From the NCBI GenBank assembly GCA_027026755.1, contig JALVNE010000347.1, forward strand, positions 1 through 52,313: DNA of 52,313 nucleotides, read 5' to 3'. The notes under the pieces are model-generated. The model had not been told where the DNA came from. It was given only the letters and a program-made list of their open reading frames with translations, and did no database searches. Origin of the DNA: Sedimenticola sp. (GTDB lineage Bacteria; Pseudomonadota; Gammaproteobacteria; Chromatiales; Chromatiaceae). The translations under genes and the position numbers were made by a program. Within the stretch, counting starts at the first letter, position 1. Each line of letters starts with the position of its first letter. This document shows, in pieces, positions 42,671 to 52,313 of the stretch.

Positions 42671-44665
42671 ATGTCCTCGCGTAAAGATCTTGCAAATGCT
42701 ATCCGTGCTCTGAGCATGGATGCCGTTCAAAAAGCCAATTCCGGACATCCCGGTGCACCCATGGGTATGGCCGACATCGCCGAAGTGTTGTGGAACGGTC
42801 ACATGAAACACAACCCCTCCAATCCCGAATGGGCCGATCGTGACCGCTTCGTGCTTTCCAACGGTCATGGCTCCATGCTGATCTACTCCCTGCTGCACCT
42901 GACCGGTTATGATCTGAGCATCGACGATCTCAAGGCGTTCCGCCAGCTGCACTCCAAGACTCCGGGCCATCCCGAGTATGGCTATACCCCTGGTGTGGAA
43001 ACCACCACGGGCCCGCTGGGTCAGGGCATCACCAATGCCGTGGGCATGGCCTTGGCCGAGCGCACCCTGGCCGCCCAGTTCAACCGTCCCGGTCACAATA
43101 TCGTCGATCACCACACCTATGTGTTTATGGGTGACGGCTGCATGATGGAGGGCATCTCCCACGAAGCCTGTTCCCTGGCCGGCGTCTGGGGCCTGGGCAA
43201 GCTCATTGCCTTCTGGGACGACAACGGCATTTCCATCGACGGTCACACCGAAGGCTGGTTCGCCGATGACACCCCCAAGCGTTTCGAAGCCTATGGCTGG
43301 CACGTGATCCGCGATGTGGACGGCCATGATGCCGAAGCCATCGACAAGGCCATTCACGAAGCCAAGTCCGTGAACAACAAGCCTACCCTGATCTGCTGCA
43401 AGACCATCATTGGTTATGGTGCACCCAATCTCTGTGGTTCCCACGACTGCCATGGCGCGCCCCTGGGTGACGACGAGATTCAGGCCACCCGCGACAACCT
43501 GGGCTGGAACTATCCTCCCTTCGAGATTCCCGATGAGATCTATGCTGGCTGGGACGCCAGAGAAAAAGGCAAGGCTGCGGAAGCTGCCTGGGCCGAGAAG
43601 TTTGCCGCCTACAAGGCGGAGTATCCTGATCTGGCCGCCGAGTTCGAGCGCCGCATGAGCGGCGAGCTGCCCGACAACTGGCAGCAGGTGGCCGATGACT
43701 ACATCAAGGCCACTGACGAAGCCGCTGCCAGCCCGGCCACCCGTCAGGCCTCCCAGAAGGCCATCACCGCCTATGCGGCGGCCCTGCCCGAGTTCCTGGG
43801 TGGTTCGGCTGACCTCACGCCGTCCAATCTGACCTCCTGGCCGGATTCCAAGACCATCACCGATACCGTGGCCGACGGCAATTACATCTCCTATGGCGTG
43901 CGCGAGTTCGGTATGTCCGCCATCATGAACGGCGTGGCCCTGCACGGCGGTTTCATTCCCTTCGGCGGCACCTTCCTGATGTTCTCCGAGTACGCCCGCA
44001 ATGCTTTGCGCATGGCAGCCCTCATGGGCATTCGCAGCCTGTTCGTGTACACCCATGATTCCATCGGCCTGGGCGAGGACGGCCCTACCCACCAGCCCAT
44101 CGAGCAGATTTCCACCCTGCGCCTGATTCCCAACATGGAAACCTGGCGTCCCTGCGATGCGGTTGAGACGGCTGTGGCCTGGAAATGCGCCATCGAGAAA
44201 AAGAGCGGCCCTTCCTGCCTGATCTTCTCCCGCCAGGGCTTGCCGCACCAAGTGCGCTCCGACGACCAGCTGTCCCTCATCGCCCACGGCGGTTATATCC
44301 TTCAGGATTGCGACGGCACGCCTGACGCCATCATCATTGCCACCGGCTCTGAAGTGGGCCTGGCCATGGATGCCGCCAAGCAGCTCACGGAAGAAGGCAA
44401 GAAAATCCGCGTGGTTTCCATGCCCTGCACCGAAGTGTTCGATGCCCAGGACGAGGAATACAAAGAGTCCGTGCTGCCTTCCTCCGTCACCGCCCGGGTG
44501 GCCGTGGAAGCGGGTGTCACCGACTTCTGGTACAAGTATGTGGGCACCGGTGGCCGGGTCATCGGCATCGACCGCTTTGGCGAGTCCGCGCCTGCCGGCG
44601 AGCTGTTCAAGCACTTCGGCTTCACCGTCGAAAACGTGGTTGGCGCAGTCAAGGGCGTAATGTGA
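42671..44665 (+). CDS. tkt: Transketolase
   Basis: 664-residue thiamine-diphosphate enzyme of the pentose phosphate and Calvin cycles, moving two-carbon units. The opening [37 protein letters not shown] motif [13 protein letters not shown] to DDNGISIDG (about 155-190) and [19 protein letters not shown] are conserved. It heads the tkt-gap-pgk-pyk-fba series. A hairpin with a U-run follows before gap. Confidence 0.98.
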   Translation: MSSRKDLANAIRALSMDAVQKANSGHPGAPMGMADIAEVLWNGHMKHNPSNPEWADRDRFVLSNGHGSMLIYSLLHLTGYDLSIDDLKAFRQLHSKTPGHPEYGYTPGVETTTGPLGQGITNAVGMALAERTLAAQFNRPGHNIVDHHTYVFMGDGCMMEGISHEACSLAGVWGLGKLIAFWDDNGISIDGHTEGWFADDTPKRFEAYGWHVIRDVDGHDAEAIDKAIHEAKSVNNKPTLICCKTIIGYGAPNLCGSHDCHGAPLGDDEIQATRDNLGWNYPPFEIPDEIYAGWDAREKGKAAEAAWAEKFAAYKAEYPDLAAEFERRMSGELPDNWQQVADDYIKATDEAAASPATRQASQKAITAYAAALPEFLGGSADLTPSNLTSWPDSKTITDTVADGNYISYGVREFGMSAIMNGVALHGGFIPFGGTFLMFSEYARNALRMAALMGIRSLFVYTHDSIGLGEDGPTHQPIEQISTLRLIPNMETWRPCDAVETAVAWKCAIEKKSGPSCLIFSRQGLPHQVRSDDQLSLIAHGGYILQDCDGTPDAIIIATGSEVGLAMDAAKQLTEEGKKIRVVSMPCTEVFDAQDEEYKESVLPSSVTARVAVEAGVTDFWYKYVGTGGRVIGIDRFGESAPAGELFKHFGFTVENVVGAVKGVM

Positions 44666-44671
44666 TTCCCC

Positions 44672-44708
44672 GGCGTCTTCCCTCGCGGAAGACGCCAGTT
44701 CGTTTTTT
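44672..44708 (+). terminator. Stem-loop with U-run between tkt and gap
   Basis: GGCGTCTTCC (44672-44681) pairs with GGAAGACGCC (44687-44696), then AGTTCG and TTTTTT (44703-44708). The gap of six bases before the U-run makes it a partial terminator, perhaps allowing read-through to gap. Confidence 0.6.
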
Positions 44709-44715
44709 GTTTTGA

Positions 44716-45738
<1,023 letters not shown>

Positions 45739-45747
45739 GCCTAGCGC

Positions 45748-45856
45748 GCAGGGCGGGATTTCCCGCCCTGCTTGCGTTCAGCGTTTGCAGAATGCTTTGC
45801 AAAACATCTGGTTTTGCAAATCGTTTTGAACTTCAGTCCTGAACCTTCTGTTCAGG
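45748..45856 (+). other. Three consecutive stem-loops between gap and pgk
   Basis: Stem 1: GCAGGGCGGGA/TCCCGCCCTGC (45748-45771). Stem 2: TTTGCAAAAC/GTTTTGCAAA, perfect 10 bp (45796-45820). Stem 3: CCTGAA/TTCAGG (45838-45856). None has a long U-run. They lie in a 148-bp spacer and could set mRNA ends or stability between gap and pgk; stem 2 is also a possible operator. Confidence 0.6.
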
Positions 45857-45886
45857 TTTCAATATTTTTCAGCAGGAGACAGCATT

Positions 45887-47068
45887 ATGTCCGTTATCAA
45901 GATGACCGATCTCGATCTTTCCGGAAAGCGTGTACTGATCCGCCAGGATCTCAACGTGCCCGTAAAGGATGGCAAGGTGACCTCTGACAAGCGCATCCGC
46001 GCCTCCATGCCCACCATCAAGCATTGCATGGATGCTGGCGCCAAGGTCATGCTCATGTCTCACCTGGGGCGTCCCACCGAGGGCGAGCCTGCTGAAGAAT
46101 TCTCCCTCAAGCCCGTAGCCGACTATCTCACCGAGGTCCTGGGCCAGGAAGTCGCCCTGGTCAAGGACTACCTGGAAAAGGCGCCCGAGCTGGAAAACGG
46201 CCAAGTGGTGCTGCTGGAGAACGTGCGCTTCAACAAGGGTGAGAAGGCCAATGACGAGGAACTGTCCAAGAAGTATGCGTCCCTGTGCGACATCTATGTG
46301 ATGGATGCCTTCGGTACCGCCCACCGCGCCCAGGCCTCCACCCATGGTGTTGGCATGTTCGCTCCCGTAGCCTGCGCCGGCCCTCTGCTGGCTGGCGAGC
46401 TGGAAGCTCTGGGCAAGGCCCTGGGGAATCCCGACCGCCCCATGGCGGCCATCGTCGGCGGCTCCAAGGTGTCCACCAAGCTGACCGTGCTGGAGAGCCT
46501 GTCCAAGGTGGTGGATCAGCTCATTCCCGGCGGCGGCATCGCCAACACTTTCATTGCCGCGGCGGGCTACAATGTGGGCAAGTCCCTGTACGAGGAAGAC
46601 CTGGTGGACGAAGCCAAGCGTCTCATGGAGGCCGCCAAGGCCAAGGGCGGGGAAATTCCCGTTCCCACCGATGTGGTAGTGGGCAAGGAGTTCTCTGAAA
46701 CGGCTGAAGCCACCGTCAAGAAGGTGGAAGACGTGGCCGATGACGACATGATCTTCGATATTGGTCCAGAGACGGCGGCGCGCTTCGGCGAAATGATGAA
46801 GGCAGCCGGCACTATCGTCTGGAACGGCCCCGTGGGCGTGTTCGAGTTCGACCAGTTCGGTGAAGGCACCAAGACCCTGGGGCTGGCCATTGCCGAGTCC
46901 AGCGCGTTCTCCATTGCCGGCGGTGGAGATACCCTGGCCGCCGTGGACAAATACGGCATTGCCGATAAGATATCCTATATCTCCACCGGCGGCGGCGCGT
47001 TCCTGGAATTCCTGGAAGGCAAGAAGCTACCCGCCGTCGCCATGCTGGAAGAACGCGCCCAGTCCTGA
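45887..47068 (+). CDS. pgk: Phosphoglycerate kinase
   Basis: 393 residues. [21 protein letters not shown] at the start, [26 protein letters not shown], and the C-terminal [17 protein letters not shown] with the nucleotide-binding glycines are intact. It transfers phosphate between 1,3-bisphosphoglycerate and ADP. AGGAG precedes the ATG. pyk follows after 30 bp with no hairpin between. Confidence 0.98.
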   Translation: MSVIKMTDLDLSGKRVLIRQDLNVPVKDGKVTSDKRIRASMPTIKHCMDAGAKVMLMSHLGRPTEGEPAEEFSLKPVADYLTEVLGQEVALVKDYLEKAPELENGQVVLLENVRFNKGEKANDEELSKKYASLCDIYVMDAFGTAHRAQASTHGVGMFAPVACAGPLLAGELEALGKALGNPDRPMAAIVGGSKVSTKLTVLESLSKVVDQLIPGGGIANTFIAAAGYNVGKSLYEEDLVDEAKRLMEAAKAKGGEIPVPTDVVVGKEFSETAEATVKKVEDVADDDMIFDIGPETAARFGEMMKAAGTIVWNGPVGVFEFDQFGEGTKTLGLAIAESSAFSIAGGGDTLAAVDKYGIADKISYISTGGGAFLEFLEGKKLPAVAMLEERAQS

Positions 47069-47098
47069 GCCCAAACCCGAGACGGATAGAGACCACCC

Positions 47099-48547
47099 AT
47101 GCCAAGACGCACGAAAATCGTAGCCACCCTGGGACCTGCCACCGATGACCCGAAGGTACTGGACGAGGTCATTGCCGCAGGGGTGGATGTCGTCCGTCTG
47201 AACCTTTCCCATGGCTCCCACGCGGAGCACGCGGAAAGGGCCGAGCGCATCCGCAACCGCTGCCGGGCCTCCGGCCGCCAGGTGGGCGTGCTGCTGGATC
47301 TGCAGGGCCCCAAGATCCGCATTGGTTCCTTCAAGGACGGACCCATCCAGCTGGAAGAAGGCGATCATTTCATCCTGGACACGGCCCTGGGCAAGAAGAG
47401 CGGCGATCAGGAGCGGGTCAGCGTCACCTACAAGGCCCTGCCCGAGGAAGTCTCTCGCGGCGACACCCTGCTGCTGGACGACGGCCAGATCGTGCTCTGG
47501 GTGGACGAGGTCATCGAGACCGAAGTGCGTTGCAAGGTCACCGTGGGCGGTGTTCTGTCGGACAAGAAAGGCATCAACAAGCAGGGCGGCGGCTTGTCTG
47601 CCCCGGCCCTGACCAAGAAGGACAAGGAAGACATCAGGTTCGCCGCCAGCATAGAGGCGGACTATGTGGCCGTGTCCTTCGTACGGTCTGCAGAAGACGT
47701 GGAAGCGGCGCGCAAGCTGCTTACCGAGGCCGGCGGCAGGGGCGGTATCGTCTCCAAGATTGAGCGGGCCGAGGCCCTGGATGCCATCGAGGAGATCATC
47801 GATGCCTCGGACGCCATCATGGTGGCCCGGGGCGACCTGGGCGTGGAGATCGGCGATGCCGAGCTGCCCGCGGTGCAGAAGATGCTCATCAGCAAGGCGC
47901 GCTCCATGAACTGCGTGGTGATCACTGCCACCCAGATGATGCAGTCCATGATCGAAAGCCCCATTCCTACCCGGGCGGAAGTGTTCGACGTGGCCAACGC
48001 CGTCATCGACGGCACGGACGCGGTCATGCTGTCCGCGGAGACGGCAGCAGGCAAGTATCCCGCCAAGGCCGTGGAAGCCATGGTGCGGGTCTGCGCCGAG
48101 GCGGAGAAGCAGGCGGCGACCCGGGTTTCCGATCATCGCCTGCACTGCGTGTTCGGTCGCATCGACGAATCCATCGCCATGGCGTCCATGTACACTGCCA
48201 ATCACCTCGGCGTGAAGGCCATTGCCGCCCTCACGGAATCCGGCTCCACCGCCAAGTGGATGTCGCGCATTTCCTCGGGCATACCTATCTACGCCCTGAC
48301 CTCCCACGTGGCCACCAGGCGCAAGGTGACCCTGTACCGTGGCGTGTACCCCGTGAGTTTCGACGTGACGGGCTACAATTCCCAGATGGCCAACGTGGAA
48401 GTCATCGAGGAGCTGCGCCGCCGGGGTGCGGTGCGTGATGGCGACCTGGTGATCATCACCAAGGGTGATCTGTCCGGCGTGGAGGGTGGTACCAATGTGA
48501 TGAAGATCGTGCGCGTAGGTGAAGTCTATGTGCCCGAATGTGACTGA
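47099..48547 (+). CDS. pyk: Pyruvate kinase
   Basis: 482 residues. RRTKIVATLGPATDD, LNLSHGSHAEH, DLQGPKIRIGSF, the active-site IMVARGDLGVEIGDAELPAVQKMLI and ATQMMQSMIESPIPTRAEVFDVANAV are conserved, and a C-terminal regulatory domain follows. It converts PEP to pyruvate. The ribosome-binding site is weak, suggesting coupling to pgk. Confidence 0.98.
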   Translation: MPRRTKIVATLGPATDDPKVLDEVIAAGVDVVRLNLSHGSHAEHAERAERIRNRCRASGRQVGVLLDLQGPKIRIGSFKDGPIQLEEGDHFILDTALGKKSGDQERVSVTYKALPEEVSRGDTLLLDDGQIVLWVDEVIETEVRCKVTVGGVLSDKKGINKQGGGLSAPALTKKDKEDIRFAASIEADYVAVSFVRSAEDVEAARKLLTEAGGRGGIVSKIERAEALDAIEEIIDASDAIMVARGDLGVEIGDAELPAVQKMLISKARSMNCVVITATQMMQSMIESPIPTRAEVFDVANAVIDGTDAVMLSAETAAGKYPAKAVEAMVRVCAEAEKQAATRVSDHRLHCVFGRIDESIAMASMYTANHLGVKAIAALTESGSTAKWMSRISSGIPIYALTSHVATRRKVTLYRGVYPVSFDVTGYNSQMANVEVIEELRRRGAVRDGDLVIITKGDLSGVEGGTNVMKIVRVGEVYVPECD

Positions 48548-48558
48548 GAATACCCTGG

Positions 48559-48577
48559 CCGGTAGCCTGGCTGCCGG
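48559..48577 (+). other. Stem-loop between pyk and fba
   Basis: CCGGTAG/CTGCCGG with loop CCTGG. There is no U-run, so it is an intercistronic hairpin like those between tkt-gap and gap-pgk. Confidence 0.5.
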
Positions 48578-48616
48578 TCTTCGATGAATTTGAAATAACC
48601 TGAAAAGGAGAGAATC

Positions 48617-49654
48617 ATGGCTCTGATTTCCATGCGTCAACTACTGGACTATGCCGCGGAACACGACTTCGGCATGCCCGCATTCAACGTCAACAACATG
48701 GAGCAGGTGCATGCCATCATGCAGGCTGCTGATGAAATGGACAGCCCCGTCATCATGCAGGGCAGCGCGGGTGCCCGCTCTTATGCCGGCGAGCCCTTCC
48801 TGCGCCACCTGATCACTGCGGCGACTGAAATGTATCCCCATATTCCCATTGTCATGCACCAGGACCACGGCTCCGAGCCTGCGGTATGTCTGCGCTCCAT
48901 CCAGTCCGGCTTCACCTCCGTGATGATGGACGGTTCCCTGATGCCGGACATGAAAACCCCCTCCACCTACGAGTACAACGTGGAGACCACCCGCAAGGTG
49001 GTGGAGATGGCCCACGCCGGTGGCGTGTCCGTGGAAGGCGAGCTGGGCTGTCTGGGTTCCCTGGAAACCGGCATGATGGGTGAGGAAGACGGTCATGGCT
49101 CTGACGAGCAGCTGGACATGGATCAGCTCCTCACCGATCCCGATCAGGCGGCGGATTTCGTCGAGAAGACCGGCGTGGATGCCCTGGCCATCGCCATCGG
49201 CACCTCCCATGGCGCCTACAAGTTCACCAAGCCACCCACTGGCGAGGTGCTGCGTATCGACCGCATCAAGGAAATCCATGCCCGCATCCCCAACACCCAT
49301 CTGGTCATGCACGGCTCCTCATCCGTTCCCCAGGAATGGCTGAAGATCATCAATGAGTACGGTGGCGACATGGGCGAAACCTATGGTGTGCCCGTGGAAG
49401 AAATCGTGGAAGGCATCAAGAACGGCGTGCGCAAGGTCAACATCGACACCGACCTGCGCATGGCTTCCACTGGCGCCATCCGCAAGCACCTGCACGAAAA
49501 CCCCGCCAACTTCGATCCGCGCAAATTCCTCAAGGCGTCCACCGCAGCCATGAAGGATATCTGCAAGGCGCGTTACGAAGCCTTCGGCAGTGCTGGTCAT
49601 GCCTCCAAGATCAAGCCCATCTCCCTGGAGGAGATGTACAAGCGGTATGAGTAG
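48617..49654 (+). CDS. fba: Fructose-bisphosphate aldolase, class II, Calvin-cycle subtype
   Basis: 345 residues. The start [30 protein letters not shown] is characteristic of the subtype found in autotrophs; zinc ligands lie in [10 protein letters not shown] and in [13 protein letters not shown], and [13 protein letters not shown] carries the loop glutamate. It condenses triose phosphates to fructose bisphosphate (and can act on sedoheptulose bisphosphate). AAGGAGA precedes the ATG. Last gene of the cluster, closed by a strong terminator. Confidence 0.97.
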   Translation: MALISMRQLLDYAAEHDFGMPAFNVNNMEQVHAIMQAADEMDSPVIMQGSAGARSYAGEPFLRHLITAATEMYPHIPIVMHQDHGSEPAVCLRSIQSGFTSVMMDGSLMPDMKTPSTYEYNVETTRKVVEMAHAGGVSVEGELGCLGSLETGMMGEEDGHGSDEQLDMDQLLTDPDQAADFVEKTGVDALAIAIGTSHGAYKFTKPPTGEVLRIDRIKEIHARIPNTHLVMHGSSSVPQEWLKIINEYGGDMGETYGVPVEEIVEGIKNGVRKVNIDTDLRMASTGAIRKHLHENPANFDPRKFLKASTAAMKDICKARYEAFGSAGHASKIKPISLEEMYKRYE

Positions 49655-49697
49655 GATCTGCCGGATCAAGGTCGGCTGAATGAGCTGACCAACGGAA

Positions 49698-49727
49698 CAA
49701 AAAAAGGCGCTTGGGCGCCTTTTTTTG
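49698..49727 (+). terminator. Rho-independent terminator after fba
   Basis: AGGCGC (49705-49710) and GCGCCT (49715-49720) with an A-run before and eight or so U after. The symmetric A/U flanks allow action on both strands. Confidence 0.92.
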
Positions 49728-49965
49728 TGGCTCATCGGACACCTTGTTCCGCCCAATCATGATGTCTAGCACATAGCAGATTCGGCTGATTTGAAACTCA
49801 GTGCACGACCGCCAGCCGATAGGTGGTGGTTGCTTTCGGAAGCAGAACGGGTCCAGGTATGGAACCGAACAATGGGCGAGACAAACCTCGAGGGGGAGAT
49901 GGATGAATTGGCCGGTATTCAATTCCTCGCTCCGTCCCTTTCCCCGGACTGGCAAAAATTAGGGC
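49728..49965. other. Intergenic stretch without recognised gene
   Basis: Between the fba terminator and the next promoter I find no family signature on either strand. Short open frames exist (plus from 49791, minus from 50007) but the plus frame runs through the riboswitch and neither has a convincing ribosome-binding site. Confidence 0.5.
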
Positions 49966-49994
49966 TTGGAAATCCCCGAAAAAACCTGTATATT
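49966..49994 (+). promoter_or_regulatory. Promoter before the c-di-GMP riboswitch
   Basis: TTGGAA (49966-49971) and TATATT (49989-49994) with a 17-base spacer. A start near 50001 would put the aptamer at the very 5' end of the RNA. Confidence 0.6.
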
Positions 49995-50000
49995 CCCTCA

Positions 50001-50077
50001 TTGACAAATGGGCAAACTCATCGTGAGGTGGGGGCGCAAAGCCACGGGTCTAACGGAGTAGATAGCCGGGTTGCAAA
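50001..50077 (+). promoter_or_regulatory. Cyclic di-GMP-I (GEMM) riboswitch
   Basis: Conserved blocks in order: ATGGGCAAACTCATC, GTGGGGGCGCAAAGCCAC, GGGTCTAA, AGATAGCCGGGTTGC. These match the class I aptamer, including the GCAAA core and the terminal GCCGGGUUGC. The short second hairpin resembles Geobacter-type members as I remember them. It controls the two downstream exported proteins. Confidence 0.92.
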
Positions 50078-50100
50078 ACAAGTTATGTTGTGTTTTGCAA
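50071..50100 (+). other. Expression-platform hairpin of the riboswitch
   Basis: TTGCAAAACA (50071-50080) pairs perfectly with TGTTTTGCAA (50091-50100). The 5' arm overlaps the last conserved bases of the aptamer, so the two folds compete. It is followed by GATTTTGAC, a weak U-run. This suggests a ligand-dependent terminator; direction of control cannot be read safely. Confidence 0.65.
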
Positions 50101-50174
50101 GATTTTGACACATTGGATTTGTGTTTTTTGCAAAGGGACGCGGAACGGGAACCGTTTCTGCGAGACGCAACGTA

Positions 50175-50639
50175 ATGAGTGTTTATACATTTTTCTTATG
50201 GGTCGCATGTGACCTGTCGTGGGCAAACGTCGCTGTGGTGGAGACACCACCAGCGCTAGCTGCCATACGAAAGAAAACCTCTCTTGTCTTGCCCCAATCC
50301 GGGGCATCTGTCTCCGTTCTGAACAACGATTTTATCGTCCCGGGCGCTGATGGTCTGTCGGTGCGGGCTGCGCCTGAGCCGGACCGAATCGTCCCCCTTG
50401 TTTCGAATGCCGTTTATGACGGCAACGAGTCCGTGTCATTCAAACTACGCAAGGCATGGAAGACCGTCGCCTTGCAGTTCACATCTTTATTCAACATTCC
50501 GTTACTTAAGCTGTCGTCAGCAGTGGATGGCGGGGTGTGCCATGCAAGCATGGAAAACATACAGGAACGGGGCGAGAAGCCCCGGGAAAAGGTTGATATC
50601 AATGCCATGGTGGCCATGGCTTGGAGGGAAAGAGTATGA
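50175..50639 (+). CDS. Small exported protein of unknown function
   Basis: 154 residues from [23 protein letters not shown], with a plausible signal peptide of about 18 residues. A segment [19 protein letters not shown] recalls the VLAND pattern of cadherin-like repeats but is too short to assign. The C-terminal half is charged. I recognise no family. The start is uncertain: no good ribosome-binding site precedes it, and an earlier start at 50121 exists. Its stop overlaps the next ATG as ATGA, so it is probably coupled to the large surface protein and under the same riboswitch. Confidence 0.5.
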   Translation: MSVYTFFLWVACDLSWANVAVVETPPALAAIRKKTSLVLPQSGASVSVLNNDFIVPGADGLSVRAAPEPDRIVPLVSNAVYDGNESVSFKLRKAWKTVALQFTSLFNIPLLKLSSAVDGGVCHASMENIQERGEKPREKVDINAMVAMAWRERV

Positions 50640-52313
50640 GAATGGTTAGATGGATAGGTTTGGCTCTGGTGTTTTGGGGAGGATTTGTCCCGGTATCTTC
50701 CGCTGTTGACATTGGTGTCACGGGCTTCAGCGTCGAATCCGGAACCGACTGCGATATCGCCACATATCGATTCACTACCAATGAGTCCTACAATGGCACC
50801 CCCCTTGATTTGCTCATCGAGGTTACCTCGGAGAACAACGACCGGGGATCCAATCCTTGTGCGTATGTAAGCGGCGGCCTGTTCAAGTACGAAATGGACA
50901 ATGGACTTGCCACGGGTACCAGCGTTTACACTGAATTCATTGCCACTGTTGTCGAGGCAGGAACCAACACCCCGGTTACTGTTGACCGCCTGCTGGTCAG
51001 TTTTCTGGATTTGGACAGCTCCCCCAATGCAAGTGTTGGTACTGATGATGTTTACCTGAATCTGAACCAAAACAGCCAACCATTTCTCAGAGAAGGTACG
51101 AAGGTTACATTCTCTGAGGGCAGCTATCCTGCCAATGGTGCTTCCAGTCTTCCTTCTGGCGAAACATACGATGTAAAGTATAAAGGATGGGGTCCAAAGA
51201 AGATCTGTGGCGACACAGACGCCAAGTGCTTTGGCAGCGCCGTATTCGAGAATACCAGCAGGATCTATTTCCGTTATCAAAACGATTCGGTTTATCGAAA
51301 CCGGGGTTTTCTTCTTTCGTTGAGACTCAACGAACTCGAAAGAGTCTTCAATAACACATATGATTACGGCGATGTACCTGTATCCTATGGACAGGCTGGC
51401 GTCAAAGCAACGGCCAAGTATGTTCTTGGAACCGGGCTGCCTGCCGATACAGAGGCGTCCTATCCTGCGTCCGCTGGTGCAGATGATGCAGACCCCACAA
51501 ACGACCCAGACTATGATGACGAAGGGGCCGTTCAGGTAGGAGGGAACTCCCTGGAAGGGATCACGCTGGCCCCGGGATCCAGCTATAACTCGACCGTCGA
51601 TATATACAATGAGCCCGGTAATAGCGGCTATCTCAATGCCTGGTTCGATTGGAACGGTGATGGCGACTTCACCGATTCTGGTGAACGGGTCATCAGTAAC
51701 CAGCAAGTCACGACACCTGGTCAGAGCAGCAATAACTTTACACTGACCGTGCCTTCCAATGCGCAAACCGGAACGACTTATGCGCGTTTCACTTACACTC
51801 AGACCGCCCGCAACACGCCAACAGGTACCAGCGGTGGTACCGGCGAGGTGGAGGGTTACCAGTTCGAGATTGGTGCAAACGATCAACCCGATGCCCAGGA
51901 TGACAACGCAACCACCAACGAGGACAGCTCCGTCAACATCGACGTGCTGGCCAACGACGATTTTGGCAATGATGGCGCGAGCACGGGCGCCATCGTAGTG
52001 GCAAGCAATCCGTCTCATGGCACGGCCACAGTGAACGACGGCGGAACGGCCAACGACCCAACCGACGATACCATCGACTATGCGCCGGATGCCAACTACA
52101 ACGGAAGCGACAGCTTCACCTATACCATTGCGGATGCGGACGGTGATACCTCTACCGCGACGGTAAACATTACGATCAATCCCGTAAACGATCTGCCCAA
52201 TGCAGTCAACGACAGTGCAAGCACCAATGAAGACACGCCGGTCAACATCGATGTGTTGAACAACGACAGCTTCGGCGGTGACGGCCCGAACACGGGAGCC
52301 ATCGTGGTGGCCA
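50636..52313 (+). CDS. Large GEVED/tandem-95-repeat surface protein, 5' part
   Basis: 559 codons without a stop up to the window edge. Signal peptide [17 protein letters not shown] to about residue 24, ending PVSSA. Residues 25-240 have no family I recognise, with cysteines that may pair. A GEVED-type domain follows (about 243-415), with [10 protein letters not shown], calcium-type [18 protein letters not shown] and [10 protein letters not shown]. Then come about 95-residue repeats of the [20 protein letters not shown] type (one full, one cut off), known from very large adhesins. C-di-GMP control from the upstream riboswitch suits a biofilm adhesin. The region is less GC-rich than the housekeeping genes, which may indicate transfer. 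Confidence 0.88.
   Translation, partial: MRMVRWIGLALVFWGGFVPVSSAVDIGVTGFSVESGTDCDIATYRFTTNESYNGTPLDLLIEVTSENNDRGSNPCAYVSGGLFKYEMDNGLATGTSVYTEFIATVVEAGTNTPVTVDRLLVSFLDLDSSPNASVGTDDVYLNLNQNSQPFLREGTKVTFSEGSYPANGASSLPSGETYDVKYKGWGPKKICGDTDAKCFGSAVFENTSRIYFRYQNDSVYRNRGFLLSLRLNELERVFNNTYDYGDVPVSYGQAGVKATAKYVLGTGLPADTEASYPASAGADDADPTNDPDYDDEGAVQVGGNSLEGITLAPGSSYNSTVDIYNEPGNSGYLNAWFDWNGDGDFTDSGERVISNQQVTTPGQSSNNFTLTVPSNAQTGTTYARFTYTQTARNTPTGTSGGTGEVEGYQFEIGANDQPDAQDDNATTNEDSSVNIDVLANDDFGNDGASTGAIVVASNPSHGTATVNDGGTANDPTDDTIDYAPDANYNGSDSFTYTIADADGDTSTATVNITINPVNDLPNAVNDSASTNEDTPVNIDVLNNDSFGGDGPNTGAIVVA

Noticed and set aside
42647-44614. 655-codon minus-strand frame opposite transketolase
   Set aside because: Glycine/histidine-rich antisense shadow of a clear tkt gene.
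49791-50108. 105-codon plus-strand frame after fba
   Set aside because: Its second half is the c-di-GMP aptamer and its hairpin, and it lacks a ribosome-binding site.
50414-52018. 534-codon minus-strand frame opposite the large surface protein
   Set aside because: The plus strand has a signal peptide, GEVED and tandem-95 repeats; the minus frame has nothing recognisable.

Overview
The window looks like chromosome of a free-living gammaproteobacterium, probably a chemolithoautotroph of the Chromatiales/Thiotrichales kind; this placement is inference. Grounds: the gene order yggU-yggT-proC-yggS / pilT-pilU / pyrK-pyrC'-pyrB-pyrR-ruvX-algH / tonB-gshB / pilG-pilH-pilI-pilJ-chpA-chpC / rsmE-metF-ahcY / metK / tkt-gap-pgk-pyk-fba closely follows the order I recall from Pseudomonas aeruginosa (about PA0391 to PA0555), while the class II aldolase is of the Calvin-cycle subtype and sits with transketolase, GAPDH, PGK and pyruvate kinase. 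The DNA is GC-rich except near the right end.

Layout. 1-506: the first codons of a REP-associated (Y1/IS200-like) transposase leaving the window, its flanking repeats, and a candidate FNR-controlled small RNA with a strong terminator. 507-4427: pyrE divergent from exonuclease III, an AmpG-like permease and a TauE/UreH-type membrane protein, convergent with a DUF4426 protein. 4567-9025 (minus): a dynamin-like GTPase, then the tightly overlapping yggS-proC-yggT-yggU unit. 9221-11426: the twitching ATPases PilT and PilU. 11585-16192 (minus): a pyrimidine operon algH-ruvX-pyrR-pyrB-pyrC'-pyrK with start/stop overlaps; PyrC' has lost metal ligands and is probably structural.

16316-22069: a block I read as inserted between algH and tonB, holding a CadC-like membrane-bound winged-helix/TPR regulator, a mosaic surface protein (SLH domain, YadA-head-like repeats, tail-fibre-like segment, coiled coil) and a Calx-beta protein with an IPTL-CTERM-like tail. 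22241-25133 (minus): gshB-apbE-tonB. 25358-26527: two exported proteins, one unknown and one rhodanese. 26661-37103: the Pil-Chp chemosensory cluster that controls type IV pili, including a 2097-residue ChpA with a recently expanded 51-bp repeat; pilK and chpB are absent.

37216-41630 (minus): rsmE-metF-ahcY behind an S-adenosylhomocysteine riboswitch, and metK behind a SAM-II-type aptamer plus intrinsic terminator, so both halves of the activated-methyl cycle appear to be RNA-controlled. 41857-49654: a thioredoxin-fold protein and the carbon-metabolism cluster, with stem-loops after most genes. 49698-52313: a terminator, a promoter and a class I cyclic-di-GMP riboswitch leading into a small exported protein and the first 559 codons of a large GEVED/tandem-95-repeat surface protein that runs off the window. 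Together with PilT/PilU and Pil-Chp this makes the window rich in surface attachment and motility functions.

Two copies of a ~100-bp element with GGGGTCGGAGTCAAAT-type ends (11463-11564 and 37106-37204, opposite orientation) are the clearest dispersed repeat.
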